This document shows positions 1-6,950 of a DNA stretch of 9,477 bases, piece after piece (position 1 is the first letter of the stretch; every line of letters starts with the position of its first letter). Source of the stretch: an uncultured Bacteroidales bacterium (GTDB lineage: Bacteria > Bacteroidota > Bacteroidia > Bacteroidales > P3); the NCBI GenBank assembly GCA_947097635.1, contig CAMURW010000038.1:1-9477 (forward strand). The letters are read 5' to 3'. Made by a program: the position numbers and the translations under genes. The notes beneath the pieces were generated by a model, which saw only the letters and a list, made by a program, of their open reading frames with translations, searched no databases and was not told where the DNA came from.

Positions 1-1563
1 CTCCAGGCAGCCAGAGCCTTCTGAGGTGGCAGGACAGCCCGGGGTGGTGGGAAAGTCGTTGCTAACCGTGGTGCTGCCTACGTAGATATTGTTCAGGTCG
101 TCGGTAATAAGTTCGCCGCGTGCGCCGTCTCCGTAGTTATAGTACAGCGAATCGTTGCCGCCCATTATCACGCTGTAGTTGTTGTTGAAACGCTGAAAAT
201 AGTTGATGCCGTCGTTGCCGCTGCCGCCCAAGTATGTGGATGCCAGCAACTGAGAGCCATCGGCACTGAAGCGCGCAACAAACATATCTACGCCGTTGGG
301 AAAATTGATAGTGGAGGAGCCTTCGTACTGCAATGGCGTTCCACCGTTAAAGGAGGCGCCGTAAGCATTGGGGGTGGTGGGGAAGTCGCCACTGCCTGTG
401 GTACCTAATATCAGCAATTCGTCAAGCGAATTGACGAACATGCTGTGGGGCATATCGGCATATTGTCCTCCCAAGTAGGTAGCCCACAATCGGTGTTGAC
501 CGCTGGTGTCGAACTTGAAGATGCCCACATCTGCATTGCCATTGTATGATCCATCGTAGCTACCGGCATTTATAGGATATCCTGTTCCAAACACCAGCCC
601 GCTGGTGTAGGCATGTTTGTAGCTGTCGTAAGCGCCCGTAGTGCCCCAGTTGTCGGCAGAGCTGCCCGTATAGGTAGAAAATATAAGGTAGGGATCTATG
701 ACCAATGGCAGCTCGGGGTCGTAGTCGCCAAGGGCAAAGCGTACCTCCTTGCCTTTGAGCACATACTCTACCGCGACCTCGCGCTCTTTTCCATCAACGA
801 GCTGATATGCATAAGGGCGTTGCTCCACAACATCGGTGACCGACGTTGTGAGCAGCAAATTGCCGCTCTGCAAGCGCAGACGATCCACTTCCTCGTAGCG
901 CATCGTTATCTGGGAAGCATCAGCGTGAGGCTCTACTATGAAATCATACTTCATGGCGTTTTCCGCAGTATATACTTTGAGGTCTATTCCATCGTAAAGT
1001 TGCTGATAACGAACGGTTTGAAACGACAGCACATGATGTTTCCAACGGCCAGGGTCATTGCCAATGAAGAAATTGGAGTAGCCATTCATTTGGTCCTCGC
1101 CACTAACGGCGGCAGCATGGCTTCCCATGAAACGCACGCGATACGTATGCTGACGATAGCGTCCTTTCTGATTGTAATCGGCGGGGAAATGTTTGAGGTT
1201 ATCGTTGTCGGGATGCTGCAACACTATCGTGAAGCAATCTTCTTCGAGAAACAACGTCGCCGTTTTCATGATGGATCGATATGTCACTCTCGCATCCCAC
1301 TGCCCCTTGTTTTCTGTAAAATTGACCCCACTGCCCACTTCCAGCCTCGTTCCTTGCCTGCCTACTGGTAATGACAACAACGGCTTTTCCGTTCTCGGTT
1401 CGGACACGACAACACCGCTTCTCGTGTATGCTGACCTGGGTTCGGCATACGCGATTATGTTTCCCCTGCACAGTCCGAACTGTGCCAGTGCGAGAAGGAA
1501 CAGCAAAGGATATCGCAACTTCGTATTCACACTTGTATTCGTTTCGTCGTTCAACGGCAACAT
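1..1563 (-). CDS. Secreted SBBP-repeat (beta-propeller) protein with DUF7948-type N-terminal domain, C-terminus outside window
   Basis: The frame is open from the ATG at 1563 to the window edge, giving 521 residues with no stop, so the 3' end is missing. An in-frame TGA at 1615-1617 bounds it upstream, and this is the only ATG before the hydrophobic stretch. Residues 19-32 form a signal-peptide core, with possible cleavage after AYA near residue 40. Residues from about 82 (FTENKGQWD) to about 298 (VIDPYLIFSTY) match what I remember of the DUF7948 domain that precedes SBBP repeats in Bacteroidota. Repeat hallmarks then recur: TYLGG at 362 and 463, and DFPTTP at 393 and 503, about 100-110 residues apart. 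Proteins of this type are exported and predicted to fold as beta-propellers; many end in a T9SS sorting domain, which cannot be checked here. The gene follows a strong terminator, so it is probably transcribed on its own. A TATATTTTG at 1606-1614 resembles the phylum's -7 element (TAnnTTTG), but I see no matching -33 element. Molecular function is unknown. Confidence 0.88.
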   Translation of the reverse strand, partial: MLPLNDETNTSVNTKLRYPLLFLLALAQFGLCRGNIIAYAEPRSAYTRSGVVVSEPRTEKPLLSLPVGRQGTRLEVGSGVNFTENKGQWDARVTYRSIMKTATLFLEEDCFTIVLQHPDNDNLKHFPADYNQKGRYRQHTYRVRFMGSHAAAVSGEDQMNGYSNFFIGNDPGRWKHHVLSFQTVRYQQLYDGIDLKVYTAENAMKYDFIVEPHADASQITMRYEEVDRLRLQSGNLLLTTSVTDVVEQRPYAYQLVDGKEREVAVEYVLKGKEVRFALGDYDPELPLVIDPYLIFSTYTGSSADNWGTTGAYDSYKHAYTSGLVFGTGYPINAGSYDGSYNGNADVGIFKFDTSGQHRLWATYLGGQYADMPHSMFVNSLDELLILGTTGSGDFPTTPNAYGASFNGGTPLQYEGSSTINFPNGVDMFVARFSADGSQLLASTYLGGSGNDGINYFQRFNNNYSVIMGGNDSLYYNYGDGARGELITDDLNNIYVGSTTVSNDFPTTPGCPATSEGSGCLE

Positions 1564-1643
1564 AGAGACATCGGATAGGAGGTCTGCATATCTGGCTGCA
1601 CACGGCAAAATATATCAGCACTCCCCCGTCTCATTATTGACGG

Positions 1644-1680
1644 AAAAAGGAACTGGCTTTGTGGCGGCAAAACCAGCTCC
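1644..1680 (-). terminator. Intrinsic terminator of the CPHC protein / type B surface protein operon
   Basis: Read on the minus strand, GGAGCTGGTTTTG (1680-1668) can pair over all 13 positions with CAAAGCCAGTTCC (1661-1649); two of the pairs are G-U. The loop is CCGCCA. Five T residues follow at once (1648-1644). It begins 84 nt after the stop of the 1765-4905 gene and ends about 80 nt before the next start. Because the two wobble pairs become A-C mismatches on the other strand, and no T run follows there, it should act only on minus-strand transcripts. Confidence 0.85.
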
Positions 1681-1764
1681 TACTACATAGGGCACATAGA
1701 AAGGAAATCTATAAGCACGCATTCTCAGCGAGACGACGACACCTGCCGTCCACAATGCGATGCA

Positions 1765-4700
1765 TCATTTCACCACTTCCACCGTTCCCGTCCGTTCTAT
1801 GTTACCAAGATAGCCCTTACCCGAGAAACGCCAGAAATAAGTGCCGTCGGGCATATGGGAGGCTGCAGGATCCCAGAAGTCCTCGTCGTTGGAGATATTC
1901 TCCTTATAGTACACACGTTTGCCCCAACGGTTGTAGATGGCCAACGAGTTGTTGGGATATCCCTTGCCTTCTACGAGTCCCTTGATGACGAAGCGGTCGT
2001 TGACACCGTCGCCATTGGGCGAGACAAGATTGGGAAACTGCAGATAGTCGTTCACCAGGAGTATCTTATTCTGTATAGTGTCGCGGCATTCCACCAATTG
2101 TCCGCTAGGTCCCATTGTGCTGGTTCGTGCTATGAGACGGGCAATGTAGTTGCCTGAAATGTCTTTGCCATCTGTTTTCCAGGTATAGGAAGGATTTACC
2201 TCGGTGAGTGTCTGGTACGAGATGGGATTGTCTTTGTCATACTGTATCTCCCAGAAATAATCGTTCTGTTCGCTCTGTGGCTCTGTGCGGTTCTCAAAGG
2301 TCACAGAAGGATGCAGTACTGTGGGGTTCACCGGCGACCAGGAGAAACGTGCCTTGGGACTCGGATACACCGTGATGAGAGAGTCGTATATCAGAGAGTC
2401 CTGGCAGCCGTTCTCACTAGTCACATAGTATTTGAAGTTGTAAACGCCAGCGCGATACACATGAGAGGGGTCTTTGGCGTTGGAGGTGTCACCGTCGCCG
2501 AAGTCCCAGTGGTATCTTGCACCGCCCACCGAGGTGTTGGTGATGTTCATTTCCAGTGGCTCACAGCCTTCCAACGGGTAGATGCCGGGATCGAAGTTGG
2601 GGGTAGGCTGCTCATGCACGTTCACGCGCAGGGAGTCGCGTGTACGGCAGCGTATATTCTCCATCTCGTTAGTTACCTGCACGGTATATAGAGTGGAAGA
2701 GTTCCTCAGTGCCTCGGTCTGTATCTCCGGAGTGTCCTGGCCCAAAGGTTCCCACATGAAGCTCTGGTTCTGAGAAGCAGTGTGGCGGTCGCGGGCATCC
2801 AGTTTAATAGTTTCGATAGAGCACAGGGTGGTATCGTCGCCCAGCTCGGGCGTGGGAGTCCACACTGTAGTGATAGCGCAGACAGTGTCCCAGATGCATC
2901 CGAACTCATCGATGATGTGCACGTTGAAGGGGAAGTAACCAGCGGTGTCAGGCGATGAGATGTAGCTGTTCACGCTGTCTACATGTCTCACAATAGCGCC
3001 GCGGTAGTATAGGTTGTCCCAGTCGCCGTATGCCGAATCCGGAGTCCAGACCACCTTGTCCAGTCCCACCTGATATTTGCAGCCACCGCCGGCACTGATA
3101 CCGCAGATGTCCAGCGACCAGTTGAAAATCCAGCCGTTATCCAGTCCCCAGGTGTCGCATATCTGAATTTGCCATGTTCCGTTCAGCGGGCAACCCACCA
3201 GGCGTTCATAGGTGCTATCTGGAATATAATAGCCGGTTTTCTCGGCATGATTGCTGGGACGTGCTGTCCTGAACGTCTTCTCACCTGCTGTCTGCCCAGC
3301 CCGTATGAAGGGCGACGGGATAGTAGGAAAGGTATAGGTGACTTCATCTATCCACCCTCGATTAGAAGTTTTGTTCAAATAGCTTGCAGAAGAATGTGTA
3401 GGATCGTTGCAAGTGATACTATCCATAGACATATAGTTCACGTTGCGTGAGAAGCAGTAGTCCAAGCCCACGCCATAATAGTTATATAAAGAGTCGCACT
3501 CGTGCCCTGTACCACCATCAAAACTACGACATGTGTTACCACCATAAGGATAGCCAGTGTAAGTGCCGCCACCATCTTTCGACTTTAGGATAGTTCTGCT
3601 GCGTCTCTCTCCCAAGGGGCAAATGATGGCCATCGTGTAGTCGCCCATAAACTCATGTTCATAGTTCACGCATATGGAACATATATCCTCCGGGCTCGTC
3701 ACCGTTCTGCCTGCGGGAAAATCGGAAAATGTTATAGCAGCATCAAAACAAGGGATCGAACACCTAGGGCCGTCGGGGCAGAACCTAAGTGCCTCGTAAG
3801 TTTTGGACTTCATCTGCTCGAACTCCATTTTTTTCAGCGTAATGGCTCCATTTTCACCCTCGTAGCTAACGTTCACCAGCACAGAGTCCACATTACATAT
3901 TGTAGGCAAGTCATAAATGGTCTTGATTGGCATTTGTGCCAGACGTACACGCACACTTTCATAGGCCGACGACGGGCAGCCTTGCTCATCTATTATCTGC
4001 AGTATCACATCATAGCAGTCCAGATCGCGGTAGGTGCCTATGGCATCGGTGGCGCAGAGGTCCACCAAAGTGTCGCCGTTGCCCAAGTTCCAGCGGAAAA
4101 GGGAGGTAGCGTCGGTTGGGGCATAATATCCATATGTGTTTGTATATGTGCCGTAGCCTCTTAGCAATACCTGGTCGCCCTTGCAGATATTCACTGCTCT
4201 AAAGACGATAGTATCAACGGAGTAGGTAGTGTCGTAGTGCAACACACGTCCTGCACTGTCCCAGGTGTCTGCCTCTACGTGTATAGTTGTATCAAAAGCC
4301 GTTTCGTAATGCATGGTCATAGTGTCTGTCACCACTCCATTCCTCATCTTATAGAACACCGAGTCGATATGTGGGGTGGGAATTTCGCAAGGCATACGGC
4401 ACATCGACTGTAACCTCACTCCAGTTCCTACGCAGTATGTGGTGTCGCATATCTTATGGTAACGCACAGTCAGCATGCCGGAAGTATTTAACTGCGAGCC
4501 AAATATCAGTTGGTTTCTCAACAGTGGGTTATAGTCGTTGTTGCCTTTGTAGAGCAACGGCGCACTGGGCGTGGGGCCATCATAAATATATAGGGTGTCC
4601 CTGCTTCCTACGTCAAAAGCTTCCACTGCCAGCGACATCTGCATCGGCGCTATGCATGAGCCTTTCAAAGCCGTCCAATGGTCATAGGTCGGTTGTACGT

Positions 4701-4905
4701 TGCCATTCACAGCGTCGGTGTATAGATAGATGCCCTCGCCTGTTAACACAATGGTGTCGTTGTTATGATCATACAGAGACACATGAGGAGCACCTCCTTG
4801 TGCCGCAGCCTTGCTGCATAACAGCATCGCTGCGACGACCATGAAAATTCCCGTATAACTACGAAGTAATCTTCCCATGTTCTGCGATTGGGATAATGTT
4901 ATCAT
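1765..4905 (-). CDS. Large secreted multidomain protein with PKD and P-domain-like modules and a T9SS type B sorting domain
   Basis: This 1046-residue protein is predicted to leave the cell by the Sec and type IX systems. Residues 1-36 are a signal peptide ending SKAAAQ. Residues 84-170 look CUB-like (DTLYIYDG at 103-110, then LTVRYH). Residues 235-325 resemble a degenerate PKD domain (FRWNLGNGD, later DEQGC). Residues 388-602 match a P-domain-like module found in Bacteroidota surface proteins: ICVNYEHEFMGDYTM at the start, VGLDYC in the middle, and GCPLNGTWQIQICDTWGLDN with GWIFNWSLDI at the end. A clear PKD domain occupies about 765-847 (WDFGDGDTSN at 800-809, HVYRAGVYNF). Residues 954-1046 are the gliding-motility-associated C-terminal domain (FPNLVSPNGDGVNDRF, YNRWGKRVY, PDGTYFWRF), the type B signal. 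I see no protease or other catalytic module, so an adhesin or structural role is the likelier inference; the ligand is unknown. The start at 4905 is preferred over an in-frame ATG at codon 10 because a consensus Shine-Dalgarno sequence sits six bases upstream. Confidence 0.9.
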   Translation of the reverse strand: MITLSQSQNMGRLLRSYTGIFMVVAAMLLCSKAAAQGGAPHVSLYDHNNDTIVLTGEGIYLYTDAVNGNVQPTYDHWTALKGSCIAPMQMSLAVEAFDVGSRDTLYIYDGPTPSAPLLYKGNNDYNPLLRNQLIFGSQLNTSGMLTVRYHKICDTTYCVGTGVRLQSMCRMPCEIPTPHIDSVFYKMRNGVVTDTMTMHYETAFDTTIHVEADTWDSAGRVLHYDTTYSVDTIVFRAVNICKGDQVLLRGYGTYTNTYGYYAPTDATSLFRWNLGNGDTLVDLCATDAIGTYRDLDCYDVILQIIDEQGCPSSAYESVRVRLAQMPIKTIYDLPTICNVDSVLVNVSYEGENGAITLKKMEFEQMKSKTYEALRFCPDGPRCSIPCFDAAITFSDFPAGRTVTSPEDICSICVNYEHEFMGDYTMAIICPLGERRSRTILKSKDGGGTYTGYPYGGNTCRSFDGGTGHECDSLYNYYGVGLDYCFSRNVNYMSMDSITCNDPTHSSASYLNKTSNRGWIDEVTYTFPTIPSPFIRAGQTAGEKTFRTARPSNHAEKTGYYIPDSTYERLVGCPLNGTWQIQICDTWGLDNGWIFNWSLDICGISAGGGCKYQVGLDKVVWTPDSAYGDWDNLYYRGAIVRHVDSVNSYISSPDTAGYFPFNVHIIDEFGCIWDTVCAITTVWTPTPELGDDTTLCSIETIKLDARDRHTASQNQSFMWEPLGQDTPEIQTEALRNSSTLYTVQVTNEMENIRCRTRDSLRVNVHEQPTPNFDPGIYPLEGCEPLEMNITNTSVGGARYHWDFGDGDTSNAKDPSHVYRAGVYNFKYYVTSENGCQDSLIYDSLITVYPSPKARFSWSPVNPTVLHPSVTFENRTEPQSEQNDYFWEIQYDKDNPISYQTLTEVNPSYTWKTDGKDISGNYIARLIARTSTMGPSGQLVECRDTIQNKILLVNDYLQFPNLVSPNGDGVNDRFVIKGLVEGKGYPNNSLAIYNRWGKRVYYKENISNDEDFWDPAASHMPDGTYFWRFSGKGYLGNIERTGTVEVVK

Positions 4906-4910
4906 AATGG

Positions 4911-4918
4911 ACCTCCTT
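4911..4918 (-). promoter_or_regulatory. Consensus Shine-Dalgarno sequence overlapping the upstream stop codon
   Basis: The minus strand reads AAGGAGGT at 4918-4911, then five bases (CCATT), then the ATG at 4905. The first two A residues belong to the TAA stop (4919-4917) of the CPHC protein gene. It settles the start of the 1046-residue protein and suggests that translation of the two genes is coupled. Such a full anti-16S match is unusual in Bacteroidota, where most start sites lack one; the rnfD, rnfG and rnfC starts in this window have only A/T-rich leaders immediately upstream. Confidence 0.75.
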
Positions 4919-5444
4919 ATTTATCTTGGTCTTTGTAAAAATAGTCGTCAGGATAACTTAAATAACGCTTTAACGCATCATTGTTCAATATTCCATCCAC
5001 TTCTCTCCATCCTCTCAGTACAAGATATGCATGCTCAGACCCCGGCGTACGGAAATATATGCGCTTGCCGAAATGTTGTTGCTCGAATTGGTCGAAGTTG
5101 TAGGCATAAAGATTTAGAGAATCCAAATTAACGACATAACTTGTGGGCAAATATGCGTTCGTCTTTAGATTTTTCACTTCGTGGATGTCATACACGAAAG
5201 CACCTTCCGGCAATTCATCAGTTACGAAGAATGACGCATGAGACGACTGACACCAATACGCTACCTTGTAGGGAGGAAGCATTAGTTCCTCAACGGTGCT
5301 GTGTCCACCGTAATGGTCAATGGCAATCTGCTGGCAATGCGGACATAGCCAATCATAGTTGTCAAAGTCTATCTCCTGTGCACGCAACTGGGCTGCAGCT
5401 GGTAGAAGAATGATACCTATAAGGTATAATAATAATCTTTTCAT
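4917..5444 (-). CDS. Small exported protein of unknown function with a CPHC motif
   Basis: I do not recognise the family. The frame extends upstream to 5510, but the extra 22 residues are polar and unlike an export signal. The ATG at 5444 gives a 175-residue protein with a textbook signal peptide (MKRLLLYLIGIILLPAAAQ), cleaved around residue 22-23. The mature protein begins acidic (QEIDFDNYDW) and then has CPHC at residues 34-37, with further possible ligands at H44, H48, C65 and H69. CPHC is the DsbA active-site motif, but here it lies only about 11 residues into the mature chain with no preceding beta strand, so a thioredoxin fold is unlikely. A metal-binding knuckle or a disulfide is more plausible (inference). 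The rest is rich in Tyr, Phe and Asp with no membrane segment. It is directly followed by the type B surface protein, whose ribosome binding site overlaps this stop codon, so the two are probably co-expressed and may act together at the envelope. Confidence 0.75.
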   Translation of the reverse strand: MKRLLLYLIGIILLPAAAQLRAQEIDFDNYDWLCPHCQQIAIDHYGGHSTVEELMLPPYKVAYWCQSSHASFFVTDELPEGAFVYDIHEVKNLKTNAYLPTSYVVNLDSLNLYAYNFDQFEQQHFGKRIYFRTPGSEHAYLVLRGWREVDGILNNDALKRYLSYPDDYFYKDQDK

Positions 5445-5596
5445 GATTAACTTACTATTATTTCTTTTGTTCCTGGATCGATTTGCTACACTCGCGCAAG
5501 AGGGACGCACACCTTGCCTTAAATGTTTTGCATAGATAGACGTCGGGAACGCAAAAAAAGTTTCAAGAAAAATGTTAAAATATCAAAACACACTAA

Positions 5597-5634
5597 ACAA
5601 ATAGAAAGGGCGGCCTGTACGCGACAGGGCTGCC
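5597..5634 (-). terminator. Probable intrinsic terminator after rnfE
   Basis: On the minus strand a GC-rich hairpin with core CCTGT-CGCGT-ACAGG (5628-5614) extends outward through a mismatch and a one-base bulge to GGC/GCC pairs (5634-5632 with 5611-5609). A T-rich stretch (CCCTTTCTATTTG) follows. It begins 25 nt after the rnfE stop. The imperfect outer stem makes it weaker than the 1644-1680 terminator. It would separate the rnf unit from the CPHC protein operon. Confidence 0.55.
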
Positions 5635-5658
5635 TCAAGGAATTTTCTTCCCCGCTCA

Positions 5659-6261
5659 CTACGCATTGCTCTTGCGGCTTTTGCTACGTATGTGGCCTAT
5701 CAATGCCATCAGCAGGCCCAGGCACAGGAAACCTCCCGGAGGCAGGATGAAGAGCAACATACCATCGCGGTCACCAATAACGCTGTGACCAAAGATGGCA
5801 CCGTTGCCCAGCAGTTCACGCACCATACCCACGAGGGTGAGAGCCCATGTGAAGCCCAAGCCCATGAACAGGCCATCGAGGAATGAGAGGCCTACAGTGT
5901 TCTTGCTGGCGAAAGCCTCGGCACGTCCCAACACGATGCAGTTCACCACTATCAGGGGGATGAAGAGTCCTAACGTCTCGTAGGGCCCCGGCAGATAAGC
6001 CTGCATGAAAAGTTGCAGGATAGTAACGAAGGTTGCAATAATGACGATATATGCGGGGATGTGCACCTTGTCCGGTATCAGGCTCTTGAGTGCCGAAATA
6101 ACGGTGTTGCTGAGCATCAGCACAAAAGAGGTGGCGAGTCCCATGCACATGCCATTGAAGGCACTCGTGGTGGTGGCCAGTGTGGGGCACATGCCTAACA
6201 CCAACACCCACGTGGGGTTGTTGGTAAGCAGACCGCTTTTTATTACTTCAGAAGCTTTCAT
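5659..6261 (-). CDS. rnfE: Rnf complex subunit RnfE (membrane subunit)
   Basis: RnfE is an integral membrane subunit of the ferredoxin:NAD+ oxidoreductase; with RnfA it forms a pseudo-symmetric pair holding an intramembrane 2Fe-2S cluster, each giving two cysteines. The 200-residue protein is normal in length and hydrophobic, consistent with six membrane helices. NNPTWVLVLGMCPTLATTTS (residues 14-33) is the RnfE/NqrD signature and separates it from RnfA, which has a distinct CPFLG-type motif. Cluster ligands by family position are Cys25 and Cys108 (VVNCIVLGRAEAFAS). The tail (RSKSRKSNA) is basic and probably cytoplasmic. The ATG overlaps the rnfG stop in an ATGA, which implies translational coupling. 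The usual downstream partner rnfA is missing; a terminator-like hairpin and an unrelated gene follow. Confidence 0.95.
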   Translation of the reverse strand: MKASEVIKSGLLTNNPTWVLVLGMCPTLATTTSAFNGMCMGLATSFVLMLSNTVISALKSLIPDKVHIPAYIVIIATFVTILQLFMQAYLPGPYETLGLFIPLIVVNCIVLGRAEAFASKNTVGLSFLDGLFMGLGFTWALTLVGMVRELLGNGAIFGHSVIGDRDGMLLFILPPGGFLCLGLLMALIGHIRSKSRKSNA

Positions 6262-6833
6262 TGTTTATTGTCTCCTTTCTGTATTTTCTCAAACATAGAG
6301 TAGGCGCTGTTCACAGCATCGCAGAATGCACGGCTGGTAATGGTGCTGCCGCTGATGGCGTCCACTTGTCCACCGTCTTTTTTCACCTGCAAGGGAGTGG
6401 AGGGGTTCATGCCTATCACGTTGCCCTTGCCGTCCTTTTGGAACCACTGCGCTGCCTTAGCGCCCAAGCCAGGTGTCTCGGAAGTCGCCAGTATCTGGTA
6501 GCCGGCGACATTGCCTACTGCGTCGAAACCTATCATCAGCTCCAACCGGCCGCCAAAGCCTTTCTCGCTGCTGGCGGGTATCGCCACGCCCACCACTTGC
6601 CCATTGGCATCCAGTGCCTTGCTGCAGACTGTGCCATCCACATCCACAGCCTCGAGTGTCTCGAAAATAGGCACCACGGCTTTTACAGCCGCCTCCGTCT
6701 TAGCTTTCTGCACCAGTGCTATAGGCTCTGCGGTGATAGCGCTCACCAATGCCAGTGCGGCAGCTGCCACTATGGCGGTAGCGGTGAGTGACAAAAACAT
6801 ATTCACCAATGTTGATTGAGCTTTTTTGTCCAT
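6258..6833 (-). CDS. rnfG: Rnf complex subunit RnfG (FMN-binding, periplasmic)
   Basis: RnfG carries a covalently bound FMN on the outer face of the membrane and passes electrons within the Rnf complex. The protein has 191 residues: a single N-terminal membrane anchor (about 11-33) followed by an exported FMN-binding domain. Family features are SSEKGFGGRLELMIGFD (88-104), ATSETPGLGAK (116-126) and the attachment motif SGSTITS, where Thr164 is the expected acceptor for FMN transfer by ApbE. The usual motif is SGAT, so the third position is Ser instead of Ala. I chose the ATG at 6833; the frame continues to a TTG at 6842, which adds only three residues. A 117-nt structured spacer separates it from rnfD, and the last four bases overlap the start of rnfE. 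Confidence 0.94.
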   Translation of the reverse strand: MDKKAQSTLVNMFLSLTATAIVAAAALALVSAITAEPIALVQKAKTEAAVKAVVPIFETLEAVDVDGTVCSKALDANGQVVGVAIPASSEKGFGGRLELMIGFDAVGNVAGYQILATSETPGLGAKAAQWFQKDGKGNVIGMNPSTPLQVKKDGGQVDAISGSTITSRAFCDAVNSAYSMFEKIQKGDNKQ

Positions 6834-6876
6834 AATTCTCAATACTTAAAAAGTCAATATTAATTTATTATTGATT

Positions 6877-6939
6877 GCAGGCATCGCGCCTTTGCTGCAT
6901 TGCTTTCCTACAAAATCAGCAATATGCACAACTGCCTGC
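6877..6939 (-). repeat. Nested inverted repeats in the rnfD-rnfG spacer
   Basis: GCAGGCA at 6877-6883 is the exact inverse of TGCCTGC at 6933-6939. Inside it are two mutually exclusive six-base pairings: TTGCTG (6892-6897) with CAGCAA (6917-6922), and ATTGCT (6899-6904) with AGCAAT (6918-6923). The RNA could therefore fold into a long stem with alternative inner hairpins. No T run follows directly, so it does not look like a terminator. It may stabilise or process the transcript between the two cistrons, but this is inference. Confidence 0.4.
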
Positions 6940-6950
6940 AGGTCAAAACG

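Noticed and set aside
613..1371. 252-codon open frame on the plus strand
   Set aside because: It is antisense to the DUF7948/SBBP protein, which has clear family motifs through the same bases.
1199..1621. 140-codon minus-strand frame over the start of the SBBP gene
   Set aside because: It is out of frame with the signal peptide and the FTENKGQWD domain, and its translation has no family features.
5019..5444. CPHC protein as a DsbA-like thiol oxidoreductase
   Set aside because: The CPHC motif lies too near the mature N-terminus for a thioredoxin fold, and I recognise no cis-proline loop or other thioredoxin landmarks.
5445..5510. N-terminal extension of the CPHC protein to 5510
   Set aside because: The extra 22 residues are polar and basic and would displace a perfect signal peptide that starts at 5444.
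5523..5750. Small plus-strand gene in the rnfE downstream gap
   Set aside because: The Lys/Arg-rich translation comes from A-rich non-coding DNA, crosses the terminator hairpin and overlaps rnfE antisense.
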